Shown here: in pieces, positions 28,802 through 37,816 of the stretch
Numbering within the stretch: the stretch's first letter is position 1
Layout: each line of letters begins with the position of its first letter
Assembly (NCBI RefSeq): GCF_014652435.1
Contig: NZ_BMYU01000004.1
Span: forward strand, 1 to 64,000
DNA from: Cognatundibacterium squillarum
GTDB lineage: Bacteria; Pseudomonadota; Gammaproteobacteria; Burkholderiales; Burkholderiaceae_D
Direction of reading: 5' to 3'
DNA: 64,000 bases
The notes under the pieces: generated by a model
Databases searched by the model: none
What the model was told of the DNA's origin: nothing
The model's input: only the letters and a program-made list of their open reading frames with translations
Position numbers and translations under genes: made by a program

Positions 28802-29495
28802 GTTTTGCTCCGTGTTTTTCCAGCATCATTGCAACAGATACGCCCGAAATTACTGCGCACAACAATCCTAATTTGTAGGGCAATCCGTACAGCAAAAGGC
28901 TGACTGTACCGGCAACTAACACACCGGCTGCCGCCACCCTGCCCACCACCAGAGGCAGCATTACGCACAGAATAGCCAGCGTACCGGCAAATCCCAGCCC
29001 CCAGCTTTCCGGCACCTGACTCCCGGCCAGAATGCCCGTCACTGAACCGATTTGCCACGCACTCCAGTTGGGAAATACCAGCGCCTTCAGATACGAGAGT
29101 TTATAGCGACCATTCTGCAAATCCGGATATTGCTGCACAAACAAGCTGACTGAGACATCTCCGGTCAGAAAACCGAGCCACGCACGCGTACGCAACGGCA
29201 AATGCGCAAAATGCGGCGCCAGAATGGCAGAAAAAATAACGAAACGAAGATTCACGACGAGCGCCGTTGCAAAAATCACCCAGAGGGGTGCATGGCTCGC
29301 GATCAAAGGCAGCGAAGCGAGTTGTGCGGAACCGGCAAAAACCAGCAGGGTCATCCCCAGTGCCTGAGGCACTGTTAATCCGGCCTTGATCATCGCAACA
29401 CCCACGACCAGTCCCCAGGCACCGATCCCGAACAAGGTTGGTGCTCCGGCTTTCAGTGCGTGGTGCACTGCATCTTTTTCAGTTTGAAACGACAT
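28794..29495 (-). CDS. azlC: AzlC-family branched-chain amino acid exporter subunit
   Basis: A 233-residue integral membrane protein with about six to seven helices: FGIGAWGLVVGVAMIKAGLT, LLVFAGSAQLASLPLI and NLRFVIFSAILAPHF are AzlC signatures. It is the large subunit of the AzlCD exporter. ATG 29493-29495 was chosen because the longer in-frame reading has a low-complexity, non-conserved N-terminus; the Shine-Dalgarno region is poor. Confidence 0.92.
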   Translation of the reverse strand: MSFQTEKDAVHHALKAGAPTLFGIGAWGLVVGVAMIKAGLTVPQALGMTLLVFAGSAQLASLPLIASHAPLWVIFATALVVNLRFVIFSAILAPHFAHLPLRTRAWLGFLTGDVSVSLFVQQYPDLQNGRYKLSYLKALVFPNWSAWQIGSVTGILAGSQVPESWGLGFAGTLAILCVMLPLVVGRVAAAGVLVAGTVSLLLYGLPYKLGLLCAVISGVSVAMMLEKHGAKHE

Positions 29496-29740
29496 AAAGG
29501 AAACTGACTGGCCCGTTACCAGTCCTGACACCTGATTTTTACGGAAAATGCGGCAATCTGCATACGGTTTTCTGGAAGTCCAGTCGTTCTGCGGGCGTCC
29601 GGGGTGGTCGCCATTTTTGCCGTGCGGAAAACAGCATACATTGTACCCAGATTCGTTTTTCCGTGCCGGACACTGCCGGGAAGCAGGCAAATCCGCTAAA
29701 ATCGCGCTTTAAGTTTCAATCTAACAATGCGGAGTTTTTT

Positions 29741-29938
29741 ATGACCACCACTAACGCGCAGGCGCCAGTCGAGCTCAAAGCAGAAGATCTGCCAGCATAT
29801 TGCCCTAATCCGAACATGCCGCTCTGGTCATCCCACCCGAAAGTGTTCCTTGATATGTCTCATGGTGGTAAAGCAAACTGCCCATATTGCGGTACCCAGT
29901 ATCAGCTGGCACCGGGCACAGTTATTAAAGGTCACTGA
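29741..29938 (+). CDS. CHCC-type zinc-finger protein
   Basis: A 65-residue protein with the zf-CHCC pattern: AYCPNPN, then SHGGKANCPYCGTQYQL, giving C-x(n)-H-x(n)-CxxC. The family includes the mitochondrial complex I subunit NDUFS6, and short bacterial members of about this size are common in Betaproteobacteria. The metal is presumably zinc; the function is not established. ATG 29741 follows GGAG by 8 bp. Confidence 0.88.
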   Translation: MTTTNAQAPVELKAEDLPAYCPNPNMPLWSSHPKVFLDMSHGGKANCPYCGTQYQLAPGTVIKGH

Positions 29939-29954
29939 TCTCCGCGTGCCGATC

Positions 29955-30386
29955 ATGCCGGATAAAAAGCAACTCAACAGTACCCCTGACGAGGCGGAAG
30001 CCGCTTTTTATGAAGCCATCAGCAATGCTGACCTGGATGCACTGATGGCGCTGTGGGCCGACGACGAAGAAATAGTCTGCATACATCCCGGAGCATCCCG
30101 CCTGATCGGCCATGCAGCAATCCGCGCTTCTTACGAAGCCATATTTGAGCGTGGTACCGTCAGCATTCGGGCGGCACAACTGCACTCCGTGCAACAACTG
30201 ATGACATCCATTCACAGCGTGATTGAGCATGTTTCCCGTCAGAACGACGATTTGCCGGATATTCACATCATTGCAACCAATGTCTTTGTGAAGACCCCGC
30301 ATGGCTGGCGCATCGCAATGCATCATGCATCTGTCGCTGCCGGCAAAGCGCCGCTTGACCTGTTCAAAGCAAGCATTCTGCACTGA
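29955..30386 (+). CDS. SnoaL/NTF2-like domain protein
   Basis: A 143-residue protein of the NTF2-like fold: 'AEAAFYEAISNADLDALMALWADDEEIVCIHPG' at residues about 14-46, followed by beta strands ending in 'GWRIAMHHASVA'. The family includes isomerases, ketosteroid-type and calcium/calmodulin-kinase association domains, so the activity is unknown. ATG 29955 is chosen as the first in-frame ATG after the preceding gene; there is no clear ribosome-binding site. The stop overlaps the start of the hydrolase gene (TGATG). Confidence 0.8.
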   Translation: MPDKKQLNSTPDEAEAAFYEAISNADLDALMALWADDEEIVCIHPGASRLIGHAAIRASYEAIFERGTVSIRAAQLHSVQQLMTSIHSVIEHVSRQNDDLPDIHIIATNVFVKTPHGWRIAMHHASVAAGKAPLDLFKASILH

Positions 30387-31336
30387 TGCCCGAATACCGC
30401 TCCCCGCTATGGATGCCCGGCGGGCATCTGCAAACTATCCTTCCGGCCTTGTTCAGCCCGCGTCCTCCGGTTGCGTTTCGCCGGGAGCGCTGGCAAACAC
30501 CGGACCAGGATTTTATCGATCTCGATTTTGTTGATGGCGCGCCCGGCAAGCCCGTGCTCGTTCTATTTCACGGACTCGAAGGCTCCAGCGACAGTCACTA
30601 TGCCCGTGCACTGATGGCGCAAATTCGTACGCTCGGATGGCATGGTGTCATACCGCATTTCCGCGGCTGCTCCGGAGAGCTGAATCTGGCACCACGTTTT
30701 TACCACTCCGGAGATTCTCAGGAAGTTGCATGGATACTGGCGCGTTTGCGGACAGTTTTCCCATCAGACATGCACCGGAAATTCTACGTCTGCGGCGTTT
30801 CACTGGGTGGTAATGCATTGCTCCGCTATCTGGGCGAATCCGGCCATCAGGCTAGCTATATAGATGCCGCTTGCGCCATTTCCGCACCACTGAACCTCAG
30901 CGCAGGTGGCGCAGCTTTGTCCAAAGGACTGAACCGGATATACACGCAGATGTTTCTCCGGACACTGAAGCCCAAATGCCTGCGCAAACTGGAACAGTTT
31001 CCCGGCCTTTTTCCGCGGGAAGCAATGCTGACTGCACGGAATTTATACGAATTCGACAACGTCGTTACTGCGCCATTACACGGCTACAAAAACACGGAAG
31101 ATTACTGGCATCGTGCCAGTGCCTGCCACGTGCTGCAGGACATACATGTCAGGACACTGGTTTTAAATGCCCGTAACGATCCGTTTCTGCCGGAAAGACA
31201 TTTACCAGTCAGTGGTTCCGATGCCGTAACACTGGAATATCCTGAACATGGCGGGCACGTAGGCTTCGGCGCAGGACTTCCCCCGGGGAATCTGAACTGG
31301 TTACCACAAAAAATCGTTTCTTTTCTGGAGTCCTGA
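30386..31336 (+). CDS. YheT-family alpha/beta hydrolase
   Basis: A 316-residue alpha/beta hydrolase: MPGGHLQTILPALF at the start, oxyanion-region LFHGLEGSSDSHYARALM, nucleophile elbow VCGVSLGGNALLRYLG (serine near residue 137), NARNDPFLP with the acid, and a C-terminal histidine in EHGGHVGF. The family (YheT/UPF0017) is an esterase-like group of poorly defined substrate. It is coupled to the preceding gene by a one-base overlap. Confidence 0.9.
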   Translation: MPEYRSPLWMPGGHLQTILPALFSPRPPVAFRRERWQTPDQDFIDLDFVDGAPGKPVLVLFHGLEGSSDSHYARALMAQIRTLGWHGVIPHFRGCSGELNLAPRFYHSGDSQEVAWILARLRTVFPSDMHRKFYVCGVSLGGNALLRYLGESGHQASYIDAACAISAPLNLSAGGAALSKGLNRIYTQMFLRTLKPKCLRKLEQFPGLFPREAMLTARNLYEFDNVVTAPLHGYKNTEDYWHRASACHVLQDIHVRTLVLNARNDPFLPERHLPVSGSDAVTLEYPEHGGHVGFGAGLPPGNLNWLPQKIVSFLES

Positions 31337-31337
31337 C

Positions 31338-31934
31338 ATGGATGAAATCGTCAAAGCAGCCATGCTGAAATGGCCGGCCGTACCCGATTGCTATGGCTGG
31401 CTGACACTGGATGCACGCGGTCAGTGGCACATGAGAGATGAGGCATGTCAGAGAGCCAATAGTGCCGGGGATATTATCCGCAATCCCGCACTACAGGCTT
31501 TTATCGGACGCAACTACCAGGCGGATGCAAATGGAAACTGGTATTTCCAGAACGGACCTCAACGCGTTTTTGTCGATCTGGAAGTTTGCCCATGGGTATG
31601 TAAGCTGACTCCGGAGGCTATTTACCTGCATACAGGTGTAACACTTGGCTCTGTCACTGCAGTACTGATTGACGAGCTGCAGCAATTTTACCTTACCGGT
31701 GATAACAAGCTGTGCCTGCTGGACGACCGTGATATTGAGATTCTGATTAATTGCATAGTGGCAGCAACACCGGAAGAGGCCATCCGGACGATGGAGACCT
31801 GGCTGGAAAATCCGGCTGACCATGCCCTGTATTTACGCCTTCCGGGTCAGAAAAGCCCCCTTCCCCTACAACAAACCACCATCTCAGCATTGAAAGAACA
31901 GTTTCCGTTTAACCGGAAACCAGCGCCTCGCTGA
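31338..31934 (+). CDS. Conserved hypothetical protein (DUF2946-type annotation in Burkholderiales)
   Basis: A 198-residue soluble protein starting one base after the YheT stop. The N-terminal 'MDEIVKAAMLKWPAVPDCYGW' and the central 'NWYFQNGPQRVFVDLEVCPW' are characteristic of a conserved Burkholderiales family that I remember annotated as DUF2946; the exact DUF number is uncertain. No catalytic residues are apparent. It is the last gene of the plus-strand group 29741-31934 and converges with the Rieske gene, whose stop lies 6 bp away. Confidence 0.75.
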   Translation: MDEIVKAAMLKWPAVPDCYGWLTLDARGQWHMRDEACQRANSAGDIIRNPALQAFIGRNYQADANGNWYFQNGPQRVFVDLEVCPWVCKLTPEAIYLHTGVTLGSVTAVLIDELQQFYLTGDNKLCLLDDRDIEILINCIVAATPEEAIRTMETWLENPADHALYLRLPGQKSPLPLQQTTISALKEQFPFNRKPAPR

Positions 31935-31940
31935 CGTCGT

Positions 31941-32948
31941 TCAGCGCGGCGTCACAGATTGCAGACTACGCCGGAAATGAGCGATTTTTTCCTCATCGGA
32001 AGACAGTCGCGATAAATCATGCCAGTCGTATCGGGTGCCGTCAATCTGGCGGCAAACTGCGTGATCTTCTTCGAATACCATCCGGTTGACCTGTGCTGTC
32101 GAATCAAAGAAATGCTGCATCGCAGAGGCGTCTAGCCCCGGCCGCAACACACCTTTCAGCAAACGGCTATAAAACTGCGTTTTGCCCGGCTCTTTAGCAG
32201 GAAAAAAATGCTGCAGTGAATAGGAGTACCCGAAAGTTGATGTCAGCATCGTGAATGGGAATATGAACATACTCATATAGCCCTCGAACTGCTCTGACAA
32301 ATGGAATAGCTTGCCGACTGTTTTCAGTCGTCGCAGCATTTGTGCATCTTTAATCTCAAAACTTGCCAGCGAATTCGCCGCTTCATACGAATTCACAGGA
32401 TCCGACAAGTGCAATCGCCCCAGCGAATTCGTATGTACAAACGGGGTGTGCAACGAATCGAGACCATTCTCTATCGCAATTTTCCAGTCACAGTTGTAAA
32501 TGTATGCGTTCCAGTCATGGCGTCCATATATATCCATTGAAATCGCAGCAAGCCTGTCAAACATACCTACGAGCTGGTTTTCCAGACTGGCGGCGGGTTT
32601 AACCGATGCAAATAAAAAATCGCCGCACCAGGCGAGAGCTAGCGCACCGATCTGCAATCCATTCAGCTCCTGCTCACGAAATTTATGACGACAAGGAATA
32701 TGTAACTCCCCACCCCGAAAAGTCCAACCGTGATAGGGACAAGTAACCGGCCCGTTGCCCGAGTCCTCTGAAAAAAAACGTGCACCGCGATGCGGGCAAA
32801 CATTATCAAATGCGATTAAGTCGCCCTGATCATTCGCCACAACAACATCTTCCCCAAGCCACTGCAAGCGAAGGTAATCCCCGTTCGCCGGCAACTCTGT
32901 TCGATGACATAACAAATGCCAATAACTGTCACGAAGGTAGCGATTCAT
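31941..32948 (-). CDS. Rieske non-heme iron oxygenase (alpha-subunit type)
   Basis: A 335-residue protein with an N-terminal Rieske [2Fe-2S] domain, ligands C51/H53 in CPHRG and C70/H73 in CPYHGW. A catalytic domain follows with the iron-ligand region ENGLDSLHTPFVH (H167, H172, nearby D164). Such enzymes hydroxylate or demethylate organic substrates using electrons from a reductase. No ferredoxin or reductase gene is adjacent. It is the last gene of the tightly packed glycan-type operon, overlapping the acyltransferase stop by one base. A role in oxidising the sugar or its acyl chain is inferred only from position. Confidence 0.88.
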   Translation of the reverse strand: MNRYLRDSYWHLLCHRTELPANGDYLRLQWLGEDVVVANDQGDLIAFDNVCPHRGARFFSEDSGNGPVTCPYHGWTFRGGELHIPCRHKFREQELNGLQIGALALAWCGDFLFASVKPAASLENQLVGMFDRLAAISMDIYGRHDWNAYIYNCDWKIAIENGLDSLHTPFVHTNSLGRLHLSDPVNSYEAANSLASFEIKDAQMLRRLKTVGKLFHLSEQFEGYMSMFIFPFTMLTSTFGYSYSLQHFFPAKEPGKTQFYSRLLKGVLRPGLDASAMQHFFDSTAQVNRMVFEEDHAVCRQIDGTRYDWHDLSRLSSDEEKIAHFRRSLQSVTPR

Positions 32949-33595
32949 TATTCTTCTGCCTGTCTTAAGGTACGTGCAGGTTGAGCGAACACTGTGGCAT
33001 GCGCTCTAACGCTTCGCACAACGATAGAACCTGCACCGATTTTTGCGTGATCTCCGACCTTCACTTTTGGCAGAACGGATGCATGAGATCCGATCAGCAC
33101 CGCCTCACCAATACGAACAAAACCCGTTAAATCAACATGGGCACAAACGACGCTGCCATCGCCGATCACGACATCATGGCCGGCCCCTGAATGCACGTTA
33201 ATCAGTACAAAATCACCCAGTCTGGTATTCGCAGAAATCAATGAATACGGATAAATTACAACACCAGAACCCAGTTTGGCATCCGGAGCAATAATACTGG
33301 TCGGATGAATGAAAGTGAAAAATTTACACCCTCGCGCGCTCAGCTCCCGCCCTAGCTTCAATCTCGCTGCAGGATCTCCGATGGCAAGTAACAGTAAATC
33401 GTTTTCCTCGGGAATAAATTTTTCGATGCTGCTCAATACCTGACAGGAATAGCCCGGACAAAAATCCGCTCCCAGCGGCAAGGTATCATCAATGACTCCG
33501 CGAATTCTCACATCACCGCTCTGTATCATCGGGCTCATTAATGCGATGACTTCACGTGCCATTCCCCCGCCACCTACGATCACGACCTGTTTCAT
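32948..33595 (-). CDS. PglD/NeuD-like hexapeptide-repeat sugar acyltransferase
   Basis: A 215-residue protein with an N-terminal nucleotide-sugar-binding fold (VVIVGGGGMAREVIALM, residues 4-20) and a C-terminal left-handed beta helix of hexapeptide repeats (about 95-200; e.g. IIAPDAKLGSGVVIYPYS, GAGHDVVIGDGSVV). Relatives N- or O-acylate amino sugars, for example PglD on UDP-4-amino sugars. A basic histidine in HSGAGHD is a candidate catalytic base. The start has AGGTAAGG upstream, and the gene lies 6 bp after the SDR gene. Inferred role: transfer of the acyl group made by the neighbouring KAS/ACP enzymes to the amine made by the aminotransferase. Confidence 0.87.
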   Translation of the reverse strand: MKQVVIVGGGGMAREVIALMSPMIQSGDVRIRGVIDDTLPLGADFCPGYSCQVLSSIEKFIPEENDLLLLAIGDPAARLKLGRELSARGCKFFTFIHPTSIIAPDAKLGSGVVIYPYSLISANTRLGDFVLINVHSGAGHDVVIGDGSVVCAHVDLTGFVRIGEAVLIGSHASVLPKVKVGDHAKIGAGSIVVRSVRAHATVFAQPARTLRQAEE

Positions 33596-33601
33596 AACAC
33601 C

Positions 33602-34363
33602 TTACCTGACGGTATATCCGCCATCAACGACAACTGAAGTGCCAGTAATCCAGCGCCCGCCCTCACCCATTAAAAACGCGACTGTGTTCGCAATGTCGTC
33701 GGGGGTACCAAAACCGAGCAAATGTTTATTTTCGTAATCATTCACAGATTCCTGACTAAGCGAATTGACCAATTTTTCATGCATCGGGGTCTGTACTGCC
33801 CCTGCGCACAATGAATTCACACGAATACGTCTTGGTGCAAACTCGACAGCCAGCGATCGCGTCATTCCATCGATTGCTGATTTTGCTGCTGAATACAAAG
33901 CCATTCCAGCTTGTCCGCGTAGTGACGCGACTGAAGACATCAGAATCACTGAACCTCCGTCCTCAATCACACCACGTAAAGACATCGCACGTGCTATCGC
34001 GATACCGGACTGAACACTGCTTGAAAATACTTCATCAAACTGTTTCTCTTTGCATAGCTTCGCAGGTCTTACCATGCTGATGCCGGCACCGTGAAATACA
34101 CCCCAAAATGTACCTGATGTTTCAGCATCATGACGGATAGCATCCGTCACAGCGTCGGAGCCGTTCAAATCCAGACACAAAACAGAATGCCCCTCGCCAT
34201 GCAAAGCATTCAACACTAGCTGCAGACGCTCGTTATCGCGACCGGACAAACAAATTCTTGCGCCGCAGGCAGACAGTAGAATCGCCACCTGCCTTCCGAT
34301 ACCAGACGAGGCACCGGTAACCAAAATCCGTTTTCCGGCTAAGTAATTATTGCTGAATATCAC
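33602..34363 (-). CDS. SDR oxidoreductase, 3-oxoacyl-ACP-reductase-like
   Basis: A 253-residue short-chain dehydrogenase: TGASSGIGRQ cofactor motif (residues 16-25), catalytic S144, Y157 and K161 in YSAAKSAIDG, and C-terminal GRWITGTSVVVDGGYTVR. Members of this classical subfamily include FabG. GTG 34361-34363 shares GTGA with the upstream KAS gene stop and has GAGG 8 bp upstream. Placed between two KAS III-like genes with an ACP on one side and an acyltransferase on the other, it most likely reduces a 3-oxoacyl-ACP to the 3-hydroxy form; a sugar substrate is the alternative. Confidence 0.88.
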   Translation of the reverse strand: MIFSNNYLAGKRILVTGASSGIGRQVAILLSACGARICLSGRDNERLQLVLNALHGEGHSVLCLDLNGSDAVTDAIRHDAETSGTFWGVFHGAGISMVRPAKLCKEKQFDEVFSSSVQSGIAIARAMSLRGVIEDGGSVILMSSVASLRGQAGMALYSAAKSAIDGMTRSLAVEFAPRRIRVNSLCAGAVQTPMHEKLVNSLSQESVNDYENKHLLGFGTPDDIANTVAFLMGEGGRWITGTSVVVDGGYTVR

Positions 34364-35421
34364 GAACTTACCTCGAGCAAATCACATACTTGTAAGCCAT
34401 CCATCGTAAGCTGAACCGCCGCCCACGAATATCCAACGCCAAAGCCGGTCATTACAACGTCTCTGGCTGCTTTCGCATCATCTCCCATACTTGCCAGTAA
34501 CAATGGAATTGAAGCACTCGAAGTATTTCCAAACCGGTCGATATTGATTGGAAATTGATCCGGGCGCAATGATAATTTTTTTGCAATATGCTTAAGCATA
34601 AATGCATTAGCCTGATGAAAGAACACGTGGGTTAATTCAGAAATATCTTTCTTTGAAATTTTTAATACCTGATTAACAAGCGGTGGAACGCTGCGAATAG
34701 TGAAATTAAAGACTTCGGCGCCGTCCATATACAGATAATCCGGCAACACAGCAGACAGTTTTTCATCTGAAGGCAGTGCGGTTCGATATTGACTTCGCGG
34801 AACTATCAGATTCTTTTCACCGCTACCATCCGTACCCAACACATACCAGCACGGTGCGGCAGATTCGTCGAATTCAAGAGCAGTCGCAGTTCCTGCATCA
34901 CCGAATAACATTGCGGTCGCGCGATCTTCAGGATTCACGAGCTTTGTTGACGTATCGCCAGCCAGCAACAGCACACGACGTATTCCCGTACCGTCGATTA
35001 ACTTAGAGGCAATCCACAGACCATACACATAGCCCGAGCATCCGAGATTGACATCAAATGCTGCGCAGTGCGCAGATAACTGTAACCTTGCTTGCAAAGC
35101 ACAAGCCGTTGCAGGTAAGCGATAATCCGGCGTCTGGGACACAAATACAATCGCGTCGACAGAATCTGGCGCCCATTGCAGTTTTTCCAGCAACTGACGG
35201 GCAGCAGCTTCGGAAAGATCTGCTGTAGTCTGGTTTTCCGATGATACGTGCCGGCTTTGAACACCCGTCATCCGCGAAATTTCCGCAACTGCTTTCGCGC
35301 CGAATTTATCTACAAACACGGAGTTTCCGACGACAGTTTCGGGAACTGCACTGACAATCCCGCGCAAAGCCACATTCTGCACAGACAGTGCTTTACCAAC
35401 CTCGGTCACAGGGACGTCCAT
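34360..35421 (-). CDS. KAS III-like beta-ketoacyl synthase (copy 1)
   Basis: A 353-residue thiolase-fold enzyme with an intact FabH-type triad: C128 in NLGCSGYVY, H269 in HQANAFML and N299 in RFGNTSSAS. KAS III enzymes condense an acyl-CoA with malonyl-ACP; pathway-specific copies make short acyl chains or transfer them. Start ATG 35419-35421 has GGAAAG upstream and lies one base after the ACP gene. The paralogue at 35661 is clearly different in sequence, so the two may act on different substrates. The chromosomal fabH would be elsewhere. Confidence 0.9.
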   Translation of the reverse strand: MDVPVTEVGKALSVQNVALRGIVSAVPETVVGNSVFVDKFGAKAVAEISRMTGVQSRHVSSENQTTADLSEAAARQLLEKLQWAPDSVDAIVFVSQTPDYRLPATACALQARLQLSAHCAAFDVNLGCSGYVYGLWIASKLIDGTGIRRVLLLAGDTSTKLVNPEDRATAMLFGDAGTATALEFDESAAPCWYVLGTDGSGEKNLIVPRSQYRTALPSDEKLSAVLPDYLYMDGAEVFNFTIRSVPPLVNQVLKISKKDISELTHVFFHQANAFMLKHIAKKLSLRPDQFPINIDRFGNTSSASIPLLLASMGDDAKAARDVVMTGFGVGYSWAAVQLTMDGLQVCDLLEVSS

Positions 35422-35422
35422 T

Positions 35423-35650
35423 TTACTTTCCGTTTGCAGCCGTAATCAGCGCATGAATATCGCCAACAGTCTGACATTTTGCCAACGCTTGCCCGTCCAG
35501 CATCACGGAATAGACATCATCAACCAGCGCCATGGTTGAGACTACCGCCAGAGAATCCCAGGCGAAATCTCCAAGCAAAGTATCTGGCTGAATGTTTTCA
35601 ACTTCCGTTTCCAGAATTTCAGCGAGACCTTCAATAAATTCACTTAACAT
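35423..35650 (-). CDS. Dedicated acyl carrier protein
   Basis: A 75-residue acidic protein with the phosphopantetheine site in GDFAWDSLAVVS (serine near residue 33) and a four-helix ACP pattern; DSLAV replaces the DSLDTVEL usual in fatty-acid-synthesis AcpP. This divergence, and the position between two KAS III-like genes, point to a pathway-specific carrier. AAGGAAA lies upstream of ATG 35648-35650. Confidence 0.9.
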   Translation of the reverse strand: MLSEFIEGLAEILETEVENIQPDTLLGDFAWDSLAVVSTMALVDDVYSVMLDGQALAKCQTVGDIHALITAANGK

Positions 35651-35660
35651 TTTATTTTCC

Positions 35661-36695
35661 TTATATAAAAACGCGGATATTGCCAGAGGTCATCATGCAA
35701 CCTGCCCATGAATACCCGACTCCAAATCCCGCCAGCAAAACATTCATATCCGGTTTCAAACTTCCTTTCTGCACACACTCGATCAGAGCAAGCGGAATTG
35801 TGCAGGACACAGTATTTCCTGTTAACTCCATTTCAATCGAAAATTTTTCCTGTGAAACTTTCAGTTTTTTTCTGAGAGTCTCTAACAGAAACCGATTGGC
35901 CTGATGCAAAACAACCAAGTCTATTGCATCCCAATCCAGTCGTGTTTTTTCAAGGATTGCACGACACAGAGCAGGCACTCTTCCCAAAGTGAACTGCAAA
36001 ATTTCAGGGCCATCCATATACAGAAATTCAGGGGATCGCATTTCACCTGAATTGTCACGAAACAGTCCCTGCTGAGCATATTCTTTCTTACAGGCACTGT
36101 GATGCACAATCAGATTCCCTGCACCGGTGCCATCAGTACCAAAAACAAAGCCTTGAATGGATGCCTTAGCGAGATCGATTGCCTCAACCATCACTGCAGA
36201 TCCGGCATCTCCAAACAAAGGCATCACACTGCGATCACCTGTCTGAATTAACTTACTGTAGGTATCAGCACATAAAACAAGCACACGCTGCACTGTACCG
36301 GATTCAATCATTGATACAGCCAGAGATAAACTGTACACAAATCCGGAACATCCCATATTGATATCCAGCGCACCACAGTCCGGTCGAAGGCCAAGTCGCT
36401 GATGAATCAGACATGAAGACGACGGAAGCAGATAATCCGGCGTCTGCGTACAAAACAGCAAAAAATCGATTGATTCCGCGGAAAAACCGGTACCGTCAAT
36501 CAGTTTCAGAGCAGCCTGTGTCGCAAGATCCGACGCCATAATATTTTCGTCAGCTATACGACGTTCGCGAATTCCGGTTTTCTCATAAATCTTCTCCGGG
36601 CTCCATTCGGGAAAAATCGCTGACAACTCAGCATTTATCAGTCTTTTTTCTGGCAAGAAGCGGCTGATCGCTGTAATGCCCGCAAATCGTTTCAT
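35661..36695 (-). CDS. KAS III-like beta-ketoacyl synthase (copy 2)
   Basis: A 344-residue FabH-like enzyme with triad C116 (NMGCSGFVY), H264 (HQANRFLL) and N294 (LTGNTVSCT). It shares the fold and many landmarks with the copy at 34360 (PDYLLP/PDYRLP, FGDAG, YMDG) but is otherwise divergent. The start shares ATGA with the aminotransferase stop (36692-36695). Together with the ACP and the SDR it could build a short hydroxyacyl group for an amino sugar. Confidence 0.9.
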   Translation of the reverse strand: MKRFAGITAISRFLPEKRLINAELSAIFPEWSPEKIYEKTGIRERRIADENIMASDLATQAALKLIDGTGFSAESIDFLLFCTQTPDYLLPSSSCLIHQRLGLRPDCGALDINMGCSGFVYSLSLAVSMIESGTVQRVLVLCADTYSKLIQTGDRSVMPLFGDAGSAVMVEAIDLAKASIQGFVFGTDGTGAGNLIVHHSACKKEYAQQGLFRDNSGEMRSPEFLYMDGPEILQFTLGRVPALCRAILEKTRLDWDAIDLVVLHQANRFLLETLRKKLKVSQEKFSIEMELTGNTVSCTIPLALIECVQKGSLKPDMNVLLAGFGVGYSWAGCMMTSGNIRVFI

Positions 36696-37816
36696 TTTTT
36701 TTCGCCGGAAGGGTTTTGAACCAATGTAATGATTCGCTGCAAGTCTTCATCGCTCAGCTCCGGATATATCGGTAAACAGAGTACTTTACTGGCGATCTGA
36801 CCTGCTACCGGAAGATTTGCCGGGTTTGCTGAAGGAAGGTGCCGGTACATGTCGAAGTCTGAAATGAGGGGAAAGAAATATCTGCGTGCAAAAATATTGT
36901 GTTCACGAAGCAAAGCATACAGAGCATCCCTGGTTACCGGATAATTATCGTGGATCAATACTGGGAAATAAGCGCAATTCGATATGCTTTCGTTACATAC
37001 GGCCATGCAGGTTACACCCTCAACCTTACTGAAGGCCTGACGATACTGAGTATCAATTAACCTGCGGCGGCAAAGTGCTTCCTCAAGATAATTCAACTGA
37101 TGCAGGCCGATCGCAGCCTGAATCTCGTTCATCTTTCCGTTAATTCCTGCTTCTACTACTGTAACCTCATCGACAAAGCCAAAATTTTTCAAATGATCGA
37201 TATGCCGTTTCATTTCTGGTGTACGGCAAATAATTGCTCCCCCTTCGAGCGTATTGAATACTTTTGTCGCATGAAAGCTCAGTACAGAAATATCCCCTGC
37301 AGCAAACAAGTTCCCGGATGCCCGCTTTACACCAAATGCGTGTGCAGCGTCATAAATAACGTGTAGCTTGTATTTGTCGGCAATTTTCTGAATTGCATCA
37401 GTATCACAGGGAACACCATAACAATGCACTGGCATAATCGCCGTTGTGCGTTCAGTGATTGCACGTTCAATAGCATCAGGATCCAGATTCAGCGATACAG
37501 GATCAATGTCAGCGAACACAGGCTGAATATTGTTCCATAGCAGCGAATGCGAAGTCGCAACAAAGGAATAGGGAGTTGTGATTACTTCTCCTTTTACATT
37601 TAAAGCTTGCAAAGCCGTGACTAATGCAATCGTCGCATTACAAAAGAGACTGACATATTCAACTTCCAGATATTCTGCAAGCGCCTTCTCCAGCGCCATA
37701 TGATATGGACCGCTGTTTGTCAGTACTCTGGTCTCCCAGATATTGCTGAAATCCGGTATCAGCTCTTCAAGGGGGGGAAGAAAAGGTCGCGTCACATAGA
37801 CAGGATCATGACTCAT
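36692..37816 (-). CDS. DegT/DnrJ/EryC1-family sugar aminotransferase
   Basis: A 374-residue PLP enzyme with the Schiff-base lysine K185 in SFHATKVFNTLEGG, PLP-contacting D156 in IYDAAHAFGV, and TPYSFVATSHSLLWNNIQPVFADID near residues 81-105. The family transfers amino groups from glutamate to nucleotide-linked keto sugars. Relatives with the ATKVFNT motif include enzymes making 4-amino-4,6-dideoxy sugars such as viosamine or Fuc3N/Qui3N types. AGGAAG precedes ATG 37814-37816, which overlaps the preceding glycosyltransferase by 11 bp. The keto-sugar donor is not encoded here. Confidence 0.92.
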   Translation of the reverse strand: MSHDPVYVTRPFLPPLEELIPDFSNIWETRVLTNSGPYHMALEKALAEYLEVEYVSLFCNATIALVTALQALNVKGEVITTPYSFVATSHSLLWNNIQPVFADIDPVSLNLDPDAIERAITERTTAIMPVHCYGVPCDTDAIQKIADKYKLHVIYDAAHAFGVKRASGNLFAAGDISVLSFHATKVFNTLEGGAIICRTPEMKRHIDHLKNFGFVDEVTVVEAGINGKMNEIQAAIGLHQLNYLEEALCRRRLIDTQYRQAFSKVEGVTCMAVCNESISNCAYFPVLIHDNYPVTRDALYALLREHNIFARRYFFPLISDFDMYRHLPSANPANLPVAGQIASKVLCLPIYPELSDEDLQRIITLVQNPSGEKK

